64,000 nt of DNA from Viscum album (taxonomy: Eukaryota > Streptophyta > Magnoliopsida > Santalales > Viscaceae), in contig OY728123.1 of the NCBI GenBank assembly GCA_963277665.1, forward strand, positions 633,762,915 to 633,826,914, read 5' to 3'. How positions within the stretch are numbered: position 1 is the stretch's first letter; every line of letters begins with the position of its first letter. The translations under genes and the position numbers were made by a program. Positions 21,066 to 33,899 of the stretch are shown in pieces. A model generated the notes under the pieces. It saw nothing but the letters and a program-made list of their open reading frames with translations. It was not told the DNA's origin and did not search any database.

Positions 21066-24000
21066 ATATAATGAAAAAATTCATTAAAATGAATGATTCA
21101 TGTTCCATATAAAATAACAAAATATTTATAAAATATCATAAAAAAATTCCTTCACATGAGTTTGTGTCAACCAATATTGAATAAAGGTTATATGTCATTT
21201 TTATTGATAATATATGTAAACTCCTTTTGAAAAGAAGACACATTTCCAAAAAGTACCATCATCCTTAATCTAGCTATCATCTAAAAAACTATCATCCACA
21301 TCTATCTCTAAAATAATAGGTGTATGTGGTTAAATATTTGGTTTGGTTATAATTGGTATTTCAAAGAAGGATATTATTTTCCTTGAATTTATTTACAAAT
21401 AATTAAATCAATAGTTTTTTATTATTTGGGCATGTGAGATCAAATATATGAAACCATCGAGATAAAAAACATTACATAATTCCAAGGTTAAACCACACAT
21501 TCCTAATTTGATGGTGGTATCTGATTTCAAATCAAAGACCCCATTTTTTGTGTTATTCAATTATTTCAGAATAACTTCATGCACATGTAATAATATATTT
21601 AATATTATTAATAAATGAAAACTCAGCCACCTTAGGGTGATAAATAATTCTCTGGATCGGATCTTATCTTTGAAAATATAATTTAATATTTTAAAAATTT
21701 TCATAGTGATGAATAATTTAATTACATAATCATATAAAAAAATTTCATGAAAATAATAATAATATAGTAAAATGTTCTGATATTTTAATTTTTTATTGAG
21801 TATCAAAAACCCATTTTTTAAATTTTGTAACATAATAATAATAAGTTATAGTAATTATTTTAATCATTTACTATTAATTTTGTATTCCATTAAAATAAAT
21901 CAATATTTCGTTTATACTGACTCCATAAAACTCATTATTGAGGAAAAATATAGAAATTAATTTTATGGAAAACAATAGAACTAAAATTTTTTGGATAAAA
22001 ATAATTTTTAGTCCAAAAATAAACATTGTATACAAAAATTGTTATTACCTTTATTGTAATATTACATTAAAATTAATTTATCCAATTATTATAATTTTTT
22101 TACTAATATTGGTTTTTAAATATGACATCAATTTTACTATAATATACTATGTGTCCCACTAAAATATTAGAATAAAATATTTATTTGGTAAAATTATTAT
22201 ACCATATTTGAATCCAAAAATGGTAAACATAGAAAATCAAAAATATAAATTTAAATGAGATATATATAACATGTTATAAAATATATGGTTGGGGTTTTTA
22301 TCTGTCAAATCATATTTCATCCATCTTATTTTCCCATTAATTTATTTCTATTTAGGTTTCTAACTCAATAAATTATTTTTAAATGATTTGAACATCATGA
22401 AATATGTTGTTTATAACGGTTTCTTTAACAATTTATATTTATTTGGTAATATTTTATTATTTTTCAATTATTATGATTATATAAGGTGTAATTAATTTTT
22501 AATTAATTTTATAACTAGTATTATTAATTATTATTTCACATAAATTTCATTTCCTTTTTCTATATATATCGTTAAAGTTCTCATAAATTGAATTTTACTA
22601 TTATTTGTAGGTTTTATATTCCCAATATTTTAATAGACTAAATTTTATTCCCATTTCTTAATGAAGCAAAAAAATTATTTCTTTGGTCCCATGGTGATAT
22701 TATATATAAATTCAGTAATTTTTTTTCTAAGAGATTATGTCATCATGAAGATCATAATTTTTGAATTTCATTCATCATAAGTTTTTATGATGTCAAGAAC
22801 AATTTCTATCTAACCAAATAAGATATTTTTTATACATAGATGTATTAATAATTATTTCCAATACTATCATCTCTTATTTAGAAATACAAATATTTGTAAA
22901 TTCTTATGATTAATATATTTATCATTATATTTAGTTTAATGGAAACTTTAATAGTCATTTTATGATTTGGAATTCAATATTGGTAATTTTAAATTTATTG
23001 AATTGATTATTTCATATATAGTTTCGAAATTTATCCTTCCAAATCATAATTTTTATGTATAAAAAGTATTAATTTTGATTTATCTATTTTTTAAATTTCA
23101 TTAGAAATAATGTTATTAAAAATTAATTATTTTAATTTTTAAAAAATTAGGCATCCAATTATTACTGATATATTCCACTATTTAATGTAATTTGGAGAAA
23201 AAATTATTAAACCCTCATCTATATTTCATTAATATTTTTTATTTAACTATAAAATTTATATAACATATGTAAATATGATCAATTAAACTATATTTAATAG
23301 CATTTATAAAGTAGTCCTTTTGGATATTGAAATTTTTTAATCAACCGAACTATATTTCATATCATATTTCGAAATACTATTTTGATAAAGTAAAAAATCA
23401 TATTTTATTTTCTTTTGTTTTTTGGATATGTTCAATGACTGATATCTTATGGGGAAGAAATTTATTTATAATTTACGTATTTATCTTTTATCAACCACTA
23501 ATTTTTTTGATTATTCTTTATATCCAATCAAATAATGAATATGGGTCACCACGGTGTTGTATGCATCATACTATATAAAAATTGTGGTATTAAAAACAAC
23601 ATAATGATTAGGAGTCAATGATTTTCTCAAAACATAAAGAATATGTATTATAGGTTTTTGGAAAAAATATTTTTTAGAAGTACGTGGTCTTAATACAGTA
23701 AAAATAATGGTGATAATTATTTTTCAAAAAACATAATAAATAATTATCTTTTGGTTCTATACAATATGATGAATTTATGGTGAAGTTGTTATTCTCCATA
23801 ATTCCATGTTATTCAATATTTCAAATAAATGCCACGTTTTTATGTTATATTTCTTTAATTGTTTTACATGGATCATGTTTATTACTCAAACTCCCTTTCA
23901 ATGGTAAAAAATTTTTCATCATGAATTCATTATCAAATTATTATGAAATATAGACAGCTATCTTATTATACTATTTTATTTATCACAATTGCATTATATT

Positions 24001-24140
24001 ATTTTCTTATATTCTGATATTTTTATAAAATAAGACATGAGTACATTTGGATATATTTTCAAATGATTGTTATTTTAATTAAAAAAATTATTATGTTTAT
24101 ATTCCTTTGGTAATGATTATATATATAATATCTGTTACGT
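21066..24140. other. AT-rich stretch without recognised genes
   Basis: About 3 kb of AT-rich, CpG-poor DNA. Open frames at 21561-21833 (minus), 21938-22162 and 23327-23578 have Ile/Phe/Asn/Lys-heavy composition and no motif I recognise. I see no RNA gene. Confidence 0.6.
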
Positions 24141-24229
24141 CTTGAAGGGGGTAATGTTTGGGTTTTTTTACTGTGGTTGTGTACTGGTCAATGACGAGAA
24201 CACTATTATTTATTCAAAAAAGTAAGGAC

Positions 24230-24740
24230 TACAAGGGGAATTTTAATGAGATGAAAAATAGGAAATTTTTTTGTGTCTCTAATATAATAAGGAAGAAAAC
24301 ATGAAGGATGGGCATTCCTCTAAATAATTTTGTGAGGAAATCTTGTTTTAGCAAGACCATCAGCAATCTGGTTTGTTTCACGGTAGGTGTGAGTGATAAT
24401 AAAATTGATATTCTTGAGCGAGTTAAAAAAAAGAAACTATTGGGTGGTGAGAGTCCATGAATGATGAGAAGAACCATTCCAAATGTCTTTAACTATAGTT
24501 ATCGAGTCACACTCATTCCAAATGTTGATCCAATTTTAATTTCTGGTAGAGGAAATGGAGGAAATAAAACCCATAATTTCAACCTCCAATGCAGAAGAGA
24601 GACCCCATGTTCCATAGAAACATCCTAGGATCTAATCAAGATAGTCTCTAAAGATTCCACCACAGCCCGAGGGTCCTAGGATTCCCTTTGAAAATCCGTA
24701 AACATTGACTTGGATCCAACCGGTATGAGGATATTTCCAA
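24230..24740 (-). pseudogene. LINE ORF2 RNase H domain, broken
   Basis: On the minus strand, WIQVNVYGFSKGNPRTLG (about 24725-24670) is followed by a frame change and GCGGIFRDYL (about 24665-24636). The start of the SA/AE helix is in a broken frame. NIWNECDSITIVKDIWNGSS follows near 24530-24470, and ITHTYRETNQIADGLAKTRF near 24405-24345. These are the successive blocks of the plant LINE RNase H, which is absent from most animal L1s. Frameshifts and stops interrupt it. The minus-strand frame at 24229-24477 overlaps it out of phase. Confidence 0.87.
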
Positions 24741-25059
24741 AAAAACATCAATATAGTATTTGGGATTTGGGTAGTTTCTATGAACTCTTATACGGAAAAG
24801 GATCTAGAAATCCTTAATGGAGTTATCGCAGTTTTCCTTTTGAATTAAGGTAGCCTCTATATTAGTAATATGAATCTACATTTTACCTTAATTTAATATG
24901 AATGAGTTTTTGGTAACGATGAAATCATTTCTTTTATACCAGTGGACATGAAGGAGCTCCAAAACAGCTATGAGAAAGAGGTTTCTTATTTGTGGGGATC
25001 CCAGGAAATAAATAGTCCTTTTTAGCTAAGAGAAAATATTGTTATCCAAAATCCATCTA

Positions 25060-25290
25060 CACTCAAAATGATAAAAAATGTAATTCCAAAGATCAGAAGC
25101 AATGTCACTAAATTGGAAAATATGATTAATGTACTCATGATTTTGAATGAACATTCTATATTTAGAACAATGATTAATAGCATAAGATTATAAACAAATA
25201 TTAGTATGAACGTTTTGATGTACAATCCACTAAATAAGAGTAAGAAGAGATGGTTTTAAACTTGCTTTGCTAAAGTTTTTAACCAAACAT
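25060..25290 (-). pseudogene. LINE ORF2 zf-RVT-like region
   Basis: Minus-strand text with CSKYRMF, then NHEYINHIFQFSDIASDLWNYIF, fits the cysteine/His-poor remains of the zinc-binding module between RT and RNase H (usual pattern: Cys-x2-Cys, Glu-Ser/Thr, His-Leu-Phe, Cys, Ala-x2-Trp). Several of the usual metal ligands are lost. Confidence 0.6.
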
Positions 25291-25899
25291 TAATTATTGT
25301 CAGAGTTGGAAAAGTAGTGGATATAATATATTTTTGTGTCAAGAATGCCATTTTGAGCAAGATCCCAAATCAAAAGATCATCACCCATTGTGAAAGAGTA
25401 TTTCTCAATAATCTCTTCAACATTATCAAGAAAAAATTAATTATTGAGAATTAAACATATTTCTAATGGTGCTATCAGTGGAAACTTGGGTTAAATCATT
25501 AGCCACCTTAGAAATGAGGGGGTAGCCATTACAGTTGTCAAACCAAAAAATTAGAGTAAAGTCCTTGATGACATTCCATTTAAAATTTTCTGTGATGGAG
25601 GAAAAAAATAGTTCTAATGGAGGTCCAAATAGAAGAAGTCATATAATGAAGATTACCTATCATATTCTTATCAATGAATATAGCCCTATGAAAATTTGTG
25701 GCATGATAGTTTTTTATTTATAAGAGATGAGGTGAGTCTGTATTAAAGAGAATTGTTGAATGTATTATGATTTTATATTAAAATGCCTCAATTATCTATG
25801 GGTTTACAACATGTAGACAAGGGTATAGTAACCAGTTTTTACTCGAGAGTACTACTTCTGCAAATAAATTTCATTATATCAATATTAAGTTGTTTTAAA

Positions 25900-27310
25900 A
25901 GACATGTCATCCATTTATAGACTGTCATGGAGTAAACCAATTTAGAGACTTTGGTGGATTTGACATGGAAAACTCACCCCACCGTTTAAAGGGTTTTATC
26001 CTTCCAAGAGGATAGTTTCCAATGATTGTGATCAACAATGTGTTTGAAATATATGGATTTGGGTCAGCCCTAGAAAATGGGGACACCAACATAGTTAAAA
26101 GGATGGGAACCCTCTTTAAACCCTAGAACATCAATAATATGACCATTTCTATTAGGGGGAATCATTTACCAATGTAGATACAAAATTTGTGCCAGTTGAC
26201 ACGTTGACAAGACATTTCCTCATAGTGAATAATGGTGGTTTGAGGTTATTAATATTTCTTCTGTGTCCTTAGATGAATTAAATTATATCATCTGCATACA
26301 GAAGATGTGATGGTGCGTTTAGGTTTCAAGAGGCAAGAATCGGTTTGATACTGCCTTAATCTATAAGTTGAGTGAGTAATCTCATCAAGTAATCTTCCAT
26401 AATTGAGAAAATAATGGAAGATATTGGATCACCTTTTATGAACCCTAGAACATTTAAAGTATCATCTAGGAGAGACTTTAAAAATAATCGAGATATGGGA
26501 GGAGTTGGAAATAGTTTTGATTCTATTGATAAAAATTCCATTAAAACCAAAATTATCTAGAACATTAAATATAAAGATCCAATAAATAGTATCAAAATTT
26601 TTAGTGATATAAAATTTTATGGAAACATTCCCGCCTCATGAGTTTCTATTTAAAAGATTAGTGGATTCAGAGGAAAGACAGATATAGTCTTGTACAGATC
26701 TGCCTTGGATGAAACAAAATTGATTCCAAGATACAATTCAATTACTAATGGAAGATATTATGTTTGAAATGATCTTGGTAATAATATAAAAGAGTGAGTT
26801 TAAAAGTTAAATGGGTATGACTATATGGATTTCATTAGCATTGTACACTTTTTTAATAAGAATAATTAATAGAGAGTTTCAGACATGAGGAATAATGCAT
26901 TTCTCAAAGAATATTCTAACCATTATAAAGACATCATTCTAAATTACACCCCAGTGTTTATGAAAAAATGATTATTGAAACTGTCAAGCCCTAAGGAACT
27001 ATAATGATTAAGGGCAAAGACAGTTTCCTTTATTTCATTATCTAGGGGGACACAATTAAGGAAATTATTATCTTCAATTGATAAAAATTTCGGGATTATA
27101 TTTGGAAAGAGATCGTTGTTTATATTAGGTCTATTGATGATGTCGCTGAAATATGAATAAACATGATTAGATATCCCTTCATCTGAATCAATGAGGTTAC
27201 CACCATCCCTTAAATTGTATAGGAGCTTACTGGCTTTTCTAAACCTTTGAATGTAGTTATAAAATTTATAATTTATATCTCCATCATTTAGTCATTTATC
27301 TCAGAAGATT
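25900..27310 (-). pseudogene. LINE ORF2 reverse transcriptase, broken
   Basis: Minus-strand blocks run from the RT N-terminus (WLNDGDINYKFY near 27300-27240), through FIKHWGVI near 26950 and GFIKGDPISSIIFSI near 26445-26400 (the G-x-x-Q-G-D-P block with Gln changed to Lys), to LLYADDII near 26305-26280. The YADD catalytic motif (plus 26287-26298) is intact. Stops and frame changes separate the blocks. A 64-codon open piece remains at 26356-26550. Confidence 0.9.
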
Positions 27311-27552
27311 TTATTTTTGATGTTATTTTAAAAGTTAAGAAAAAAGATAAATTTAAAAGAGATGTTAATTTAATTGTGTGGTTCATTTGAAAATCTTGGG
27401 GTTGAGTTATAGTTTTCAATTTTATTAAGCTCTTTTTCTAAGATATGGATTTCCTTGGAAATAAGATCAGATTTGGATTTTCAATACTTTTTGTGGAAAA
27501 GTTTGAGATTTTTTAATTTAGTGGTTCAAGAAAATAAATCATTAGGGAAACA

Positions 27553-27557
27553 CATGT
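27553..27557. repeat. Target-site duplication, left (CATGT)
   Basis: CATGT directly precedes the E2 terminal TGTAACC. The identical 5-mer follows the other E2 end at 39012-39016. The interrupted sequence on both sides is LINE. Confidence 0.9.
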
Positions 27558-28349
27558 TGTAACCACCCATCCCCGGGGGTCTGTATCGTGACTACCCCGA
27601 GCCTACCTTCCATAGGCTAGGGGATGACGACTACCACTAAAGGCATAATTTACTATGACTGGGAAGTCATTGCCTTTATAAATCACAAACACACACAACC
27701 AGAGTACAAGCAGAAGAAAACTCTAAGTAAAAGCTATATAAAAAGTGTATGAAAGTAAAGGGGGACAGAATACAAGCACATTTATAGAGTACAAGGAATG
27801 GAAAAATAGGTACAACTAAAAAGTCAAATAGCTTGAAGGTGTCTAGAAGCTCATGGGTCATCCACCATGGATCCTACCTGAAGGGTAGGTACATATGGCC
27901 TCCCCAGCGCTCCACGTTTATCCGACTCCACCGTGTACCGACTCGTCGTGAGGTCCACCTCCTGGTAATGTCCAGTCCTAGTGCTCTCTACCTCCGACAT
28001 CACTATATGTCGTGTGCATCCAACACAACGAGGTGCGGGCATTGCCCATGTAGGGCTGAGTATAACGATACTCAGTAGGGACCTGGAGTCCTTCAAGGTC
28101 TCATAGAATCCAACAAGAAAAAACCACAAAGTATAAAATCAATGGATAACCATTACTTAGGTATATGCCCATATATATACCTATTTTATCAAGTAAACCA
28201 TCTCAATTATGAGGAAAACACAAAGGTCATTGACTCAGCTCAAACCAATATTTTCATTATCGAAACCATGACTGCTGGATAACTCCTCCTCTATTGAGAA
28301 CAGTGGGCTCGTCGCAACACCATGGAGCTTCTAACTAACATTAGAAGGC

Positions 28350-28570
28350 TGAGGTACTCCTCATGTCAAGTATCGCGGGTCTACTTCCAACTACCAGTCC
28401 CTTCGTCCACTGTGGGTCTGCCGCCAAATACCGAGTGCTCCCCCTAACAGCCTACAGAGGTACTCCTCCTGTCGAGTACCGTGGGTTTGCTACCATCTAC
28501 CAGGCTCTCTATCCTCCATGGGCCTACCGTCAAATACCAAGCGCTCCATCCACTAGGCTAATTGAAACAC
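28350..28570 (+). repeat. Short degenerate repeats in E2 left LTR
   Basis: About four related units centred on CGGGTCTACTTCCAACTACC, GTGGGTCTGCCGCCAAATAC, GTGGGTTTGCTACCATCTAC and ATGGGCCTACCGTCAAATAC, alternating with CTCCTCCTGTCGAGTACC text. The counterpart in the right LTR is at about 36480-36700. Confidence 0.7.
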
Positions 28571-29199
28571 TATGAGTCAAATCGGTCAAATAGTGGTCAG
28601 GTATACAGCTACTATGTCTCTGAAATTTGTCTTCTCATCACCGGAAGGATCAGCTCCACGAGCTATTGGTAGATACTCCAAGTGTCACGAAGTCTCACAT
28701 AGAAGCATCTCAAAGTACCACCGCATTATAGAGGTCTCAACACAATAGACGGTGCATCAATCGGACGCCTAGTTTATGAGTTATTAGCATTTTAGTCATG
28801 GGGTCCCGGTTGGATTTTGTGGTTGAACCAACCAGACTGTAACTCAACTATACCCTGAACTCTAGTGGGGTGTACTCAAAGGGATGACTATGCTCCATGA
28901 AAACTGACACCGCTAACGGTTCTTCAAACGGACATCTTGTGCCCAAGATATGGCCCAAGAAGCTAATGGGTCAGTAATGGACCCGGGTCCGATCCGAGCC
29001 GGTCTAGGTCGACCTGGTCAGACTCGCTGGGTCTGACCTCGCCCATTGGGTGGGTCTGCCCACTATGTTTTTAAATGATCTGATGGGTCCGGCCTAGCGG
29101 ATTGCGAGGGCGGTTCGGTCTAGTAGTCACCACGTATGCATCTTCATAACTCATCCAGGGAGACCAGGCAGGTTCAGCCAACGGCACTACGGGGGAAGC

Positions 29200-29620
29200 C
29201 GTGGGTCGACTCGGGATACAAGTGGCCGGGTAGTGAGCAGGCCGGCCACGGGGGGCATGGGCAGGCCGACTAGTCACCTGTAGGCCGCGGGTGCACCGGG
29301 CAGGGCGTCGGGCTGCCGTTAGGGCGCATGGGAGACGGGCAGGCCGCCATTGGGGCACGGGGACAGTGGGAAGGCCGCGAGCGTGATGCAAGGGCACCGG
29401 GCATGCCACCAACAGGGCACATGGGCGTTGGGCAGCGTTCCGATGGGGCGGTGGGTACCGGGAAGCGCGACGGTGGGGTGCGGGGGCACCGGACAGCACG
29501 TCGGAGGGGGATGAGGGTGCTGGGCTGCGTGTCGGCACGGTGTGGGCAGCGCTCTGGTGGGGCGCATGTAGTGAGCCAGGGTGCCGCAGGGGAGGCGTGG
29601 TTCGCAGAGGCCGCGGGGAG
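29200..29620 (+). repeat. CpG-rich imperfect minisatellite in E2 left LTR
   Basis: A run of imperfect units around GGGCACCGGGCAGGCCGCC and GGTGGGGCACGGGGG with a step near 36 bases. It is strongly GC- and CpG-rich in a window that is otherwise AT-rich and CpG-poor. The counterpart in the right LTR is 37430-37745. Confidence 0.75.
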
Positions 29621-30857
29621 CACGACCCTTTTTCATCATCTTCGTCATCGTCACCTCTTTAACAAGCCGTCAACATCGAACACGAACAAGCAAGGGGAGG
29701 GTCAGACCGTGTTTGTGCAGCCTGATCCCTCCACGTTACGGTGATAGAAATTGGAGATTCTCATACCATAACTTTTCTCGATGAAGAACAAGGTTTAAAT
29801 TCAAAAATAAACTAAAAAAACTCCCTACCGTGTTTGACGAATGATCGTTGATGAAGTCGCGGGAAAAGGCAGACATCAATTCGTTGAGGTTAGGAAAGAA
29901 GAAGTTGCAAATGTTGTTGATTGTGTTTTTCAAGTACGGCACTCCCTCCATTATTTTAGTTGAAGAAGGAAGAAGGAGTTTGTCGACGTACTTCATGTTA
30001 TTCATGTTATTTGTTGGAAGAACGGCCCTCCTTTGAGATATTTTTCAAACAATCCCACCAGAAGAGAATGCCAACCCAAATAAAATAATAGTTTGCCTAT
30101 TATTTTAAGTGTTGGCACATAATTCAAAAGGGTGAATTAAAAACCAGGATCTACCCAATTAGAACATGTGCGTTGGCATATTAATTGGGGAGTTGGCAAA
30201 AATCAAAAAGATTTCAAAATTTAATTAATTAAATGAGACAACACTATCAATTAATGAGTGTGGTGAGGCTCAATTAATTAAGGGGGGGGAAGGTGAAGAG
30301 GCTCTCCCTCATTAATGAGGGAGAGTTGAGAGGTTACGGTCTCCTCAAAATAATGAGTGGTTGGGTGGCATCGTGTGGTCCCCACCACATTTAACCTCAC
30401 ATGGGAGGTTGGGTTTGGGAAGGCCCCACCACCATAACCTCTCATTTGAGGTTAGGGTGTGACGGTCGCACAACCAACTCCCAAGTGGAGGTTCAAACTA
30501 CCCACAGTCACATGGCGACTAGAATAAATATAATTGTGGGTACAATTTTTTTTATTAAATTTTTTTTAAAATGCTGAAAATGGACATTTATTCCCAACCA
30601 TGTGCCATCGAGGTGAAATTCTTCTTAAGAGAAAATCAGTGCAGCGAGTTCAATGGTGCCCTCAGATTTCAATTCCGAGCACCGGTTCAAAAGTTATAAA
30701 AACACGCTCATACGTTTACTAAACGTACCCAAACAAAACTTCAGAAATTGATTCCGGACACACCGGGCCTTGGAATCAAGTGCCTTCAAAAACTACAGGC
30801 TCATAAAATTCCAATTTATTTAATAAAAAATTTCAACGGGAAATCTGGGTCTTTACA

Positions 30858-30875
30858 TTCTCCTCACATCAGGGC
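30858..30875 (-). other. E2 polypurine-tract region
   Basis: On the minus strand the bases just before the 3' LTR read GATGTGAGGAGAA, a purine-rich run followed directly by TGTAAAGACCC. This is the usual plus-strand primer position. Confidence 0.7.
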
Positions 30876-30904
30876 TTTACATCCACGTAATCTAAAACTC
30901 GAAA

Positions 30905-31260
30905 TAAAGGAACAAATGGGGGTACTGTGCACATATCTGAGCCTCCTACTCCCATGTGCTCTACTGGAGGTTCATGTGCTTCTAGAGAACGCGCACTAGA
31001 TGTATCGACCATCCATGCAGGACTAGCTCCTGTTGATCCTCAATATCCACTGGGACCTCCGTAAAAGTTTCCCAGTCATCGATGTCCAGCTCCACGTGGT
31101 CGATGATTTGGCATGGGTAGTGTACATATCTCCTCAGTTGAGATATGTGGAAGACATCATGAACATGATGCAACTAAGGTGGTAGAGACAAGCGGTAAGC
31201 CACCTCGCCTACTCTGCTGAGGACCTAGAAAGGTCTAATGAATTATAGAGATAACGTGCC
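30905..31260 (-). pseudogene. E2 integrase C-terminus and chromodomain-like tail
   Basis: The minus-strand frame 30982-31173 reads HVHDVFHISQLRRYVH, then VPVDIEDQQELVLHGWSIHLVRVL and a stop. Homology continues beyond the stop through STWE-EAQICAQYPHLF to about 30905. This is the VFHVSxLRKY end of the integrase followed by the weak chromodomain of Tekay-type elements. The stop replaces the Trp of the usual VLW motif, fitting a TGG-to-TAG/TGA change. Confidence 0.85.
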
Positions 31261-32330
31261 GCCTCAATCATATCTCTGTAGTCCTCATTGAGGTGAGACC
31301 CATAAGAAAATGTGGTCTCCATCCTTGAACTCCATAGGTCTCCATATCTAGTCAACATACTACTTCTCTCTGCTCTGTGCAGTCTTCATCTGCTCCGGTA
31401 TGATCTGTACCTTCTCTATGGTAGCTCGGACCATCTCTGGTCCCACTAGTGATGACTCCCCTTGGTCTTTCTTGCATAGTGGCGATCTGCAAGGTCAGCC
31501 ACACAAGGCCTGAAAAGGTGTCATACCAATGGTGGGGTGATAGCTGTTGTTGTAGGAAAACTCAACAAAAGGAAAGTGGTCCTCCCAACTGCGACTGAAG
31601 TCAAGGACACATTCACAGAGCATGTCCTTGAGGGTCTAAATGGTCCTCTCGGTATGACTATCTGTCTGAGGATGGAATGCGGCGCTTAGACGTAGCTATG
31701 TCCTGAAATCATCCTTCAAACCCTTCCAAAGACGGGAAGTGATGTGTGTGTCACGGTCAGATACAATAGAAGAAGGTAATACATGAAAACACACAATCTC
31801 CTACACATAGAGGCATCCCAAGCTCTCTACTGAGCCCTGCTCTCTGATCGGTAGGAAGTGGGATGAATTGGTGATTCAGTTAATGATAAGCCAAATTGAA
31901 TCATGACTCTTGGATGTACATGTAAGACCCATCATGAAGTCCATGGATATCCCATCCCACTTCCACTATGGGACACCTTAGGGCTAAACCAATCCTGCGG
32001 GTACCTACTGCTCCGCCTTCACATGCTGACATGTGAGGAATCATGAGATAAACTCCACTACCACCTTCTTCATACCTGGCCATCAATGTTGTTGTCGAAG
32101 GTTCTGGTACATCTTCACCACTCATGGATGTACTGCTACAGGGGAAGTATGGAACTCCCTCAACACTTTTTCCTGAAGTGAAACTAGGACCATGGTAAAT
32201 CCTCTAAAAAGGATAATGTGCTCCCCACCTTCAGAAAATATATCAGGTGCTTGCCCTATGGATATTTGAGCACATCACATCTTGCAGTTAGCGTCCCAAT
32301 GATGTTCCTCTATGACTCGCTAAAGATGTG
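31260..32330 (-). pseudogene. E2 integrase (zinc finger and DDE core), broken
   Basis: The minus strand reads the HHCC region (HTSPVAVHP near 32140, WPGMKKVVVEFISRFLTCQ near 32070-32010), then WKWDGISMDFMMGL near 31960, SSIVSDRDTHITSRLWKGL near 31765-31710, and HPQTDSHTERTI near 31670-31640. The three acidic catalytic positions (D of MDFM, D of SDRD, E of TERTI) are all present. Stops and at least one frame change remain. The closing stretch NNSYHPTIGMTPFQALCG is clear near 31550-31500. Confidence 0.9.
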
Positions 32331-32439
32331 GGGGAGTGACTATAAGAGACTGTATTTTGGATACTCCAACTCTATCCACAAAGGATAACTATAAGGCAGC
32401 TAGCTTCTCCATCGCCTCTCCTTGATGTTGTATACCAGT

Positions 32440-32870
32440 CCTCCTGTTGATCACATCCGCATACACATTCCCATTCCCAAGAGTATAGACTATCTCAAAG
32501 TCATAGTTCATGTGAAACTCAAGAATTCACCGCTATCTCAGCTTCAAGTCCTTTAGAGGGAAGATATACCTGAGAGTCTTGTGATCTATGTAAATGGTAA
32601 AATGTTATCACATTAGATAGTGCCACCATATCATCAAGTCAAATACCACTACTAGTAACTCTAGGTCATGGGTAGCGTAGTTCTGCTCTTGTTGTCTCAG
32701 CTGCCGAGAAGCATATGTTATCACTACTCACTCCTACATTAGGACACAACTGAGACTTATCCATGATGCATCGCAGTATACTATGTACCCGATTCCTTCC
32801 TCTGGAAGCCTCAAGATGGAGGCAGTATTCAGCCTCTGCCTCAGCTCCTGAAAGCTCTGCTGGCATCTAT
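32440..32870 (-). pseudogene. E2 RNase H region, broken
   Basis: The minus-strand frame 32734-33108 ends in [17 protein letters not shown], so the first catalytic Asp is kept. A frame change follows, then [12 protein letters not shown], the HLEL position is in another frame, and DHKTLRYIF near 32590-32565 and a YTLGNGN-like end near 32480 complete it. Shadow frames on both strands overlap it. Confidence 0.85.
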
Positions 32871-33660
32871 CTGACCACAAAAATGGTTTTCCCTTCTTCG
32901 TCAAGGCTAATAGAGGTGTTGAAACTACGGAGAAATATGGAACGAATCTCCGGTAGTACCCAATAAATCCCAGGAATCTCGGAACCTCCGTAACACTTCT
33001 GGGTGGCTCCCACGTATGAATCGCCTCAATTTTGCTGGGTCCACTGCAACTCCAGCCTCCGAGATGCCGTGTCCCAAAATGTGAACCTCTCAAATCCAAA
33101 ACTGGCACTTTGAGATCATACCATAAAGCTGGTGCTCTTAGAGTGTGTCCAATACTACTTGAAAAAGGTAGTCATGATCCTCCTCAGTAGTCAAGTAGAT
33201 CATTATGTCGTCATTGAAGACTACCACACATAGATCATGGTGTGGCAAAAGATCCAGTTCGTGAGACACCTAAACAGTTCTATTGTGTTGGATACACTGA
33301 AGGTCATAACCAAGAACTCATATTGGACATAACAACACCTGATGGCCTTCTCTTGCACATCCTCATATTGAAATCTGAGCTGGTGATATCCTGATTTGAG
33401 GTCTATCTTTGAGAACCACCATGCTCCCTTGAGCTTATCAAATAGGTCGTCAATCCTCCGGAGTCGGTATATGTTATTTATGGTCACCGGGTTTAGGCAA
33501 CGATATTATAAACATAGCCTCAATACCATATCTGCCTTCTTGGAGAAAAGAATCAGGGCTGCCCAGAGTGAAAGAATAGGCCACATTAATCTCGTTCCCT
33601 TCTAGTCCTATAGTTGTACCCACAGATCGCGAAACTCAGCATGAGTCATCCGATATGCTG
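32870..33660 (-). pseudogene. E2 reverse transcriptase and connection, broken
   Basis: Minus-strand blocks are LILFSKKADMVLRLCL near 33560-33510, then VTINNIYRLRRIDDLFDKLKGA and WFSKIDLKSGYHQLRFQYED (33487-33360, in frame), YEFLVMTFSVSN, and the catalytic loop FNDDIMIYL, whose Asp-Asp codons are plus 33207-33212. The dyad is intact, with Ile changed to Asn before it. The connection follows in the frame 32734-33108: [20 protein letters not shown], then [21 protein letters not shown], then LRLPEEG. Confidence 0.92.
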
Positions 33661-33899
33661 GGGTAGATATCGGTGTCGTCCCAGGGTACAGGTCAATGTA
33701 GAATTCCACCTATCTACGAGGAGGTAGTCCTAGATCATCGTCAGGGAAAACATCCGCGTACTGTTCCACCACTATAGGGTAAGTCAGACTCTCCACTTGA
33801 ACTACTCTGAGGGTAAGGCAAGACAACTAGTGGGTGATTGGTTGTACTCTCGTCCGAGTAAGTCGTACCTGTGCTGCAATGGTTCCCTTCTCATGAGTG

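Larger units (their letters stand above)
24140..27557 (-). mobile_element. LINE (plant L1 type), 3' half, minus strand
   Basis: The reverse strand reads RT, then a zinc-binding zf-RVT-like segment, then RNase H, the order of the 3' part of a plant L1 ORF2. It stops abruptly at the E2 insertion, with target duplication CATGT at 27553-27557, and continues at 39012 with the upstream endonuclease and ORF1. The 3' end is placed at about 24140 because RNase H homology ends near 24230 and a short T-rich run on the plus strand follows. No clear poly(A) tail survives. Confidence 0.9.
27558..30857 (-). repeat. E2 3' LTR (left copy)
   Basis: 3300 bp, from TGTAACCACCC (plus-strand view) to GGGTCTTTACA. 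It aligns with 35719-39011. It contains short repeats with GTGGGTCTGCCGCC-like units at 28350-28560, a CpG-rich minisatellite-like block at 29200-29620, and an AT-rich outer third. The many overlapping open frames at 29071-29744 reflect GC-rich composition, not genes. Confidence 0.95.

Noticed and set aside
23327..23578. 83-codon frame with hydrophobic runs resembling a membrane protein
   Set aside because: Phe/Ile/Tyr richness is expected from AT-rich DNA. There is no motif, no second copy and no supporting context.
10821..24140. AT-rich block as an organelle DNA insertion
   Set aside because: No plastid or mitochondrial gene, tRNA or rRNA is recognisable. Internal repeats and LTR-like signals fit eroded nuclear repeats better.
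29071..29744. Long Pro/Arg/Ala-rich open frames on both strands and a CpG-island-like block
   Set aside because: They lie inside an E2 LTR, overlap in several frames, and follow from GC-rich repeat composition. The same happens in the other LTR at 37314-37839.
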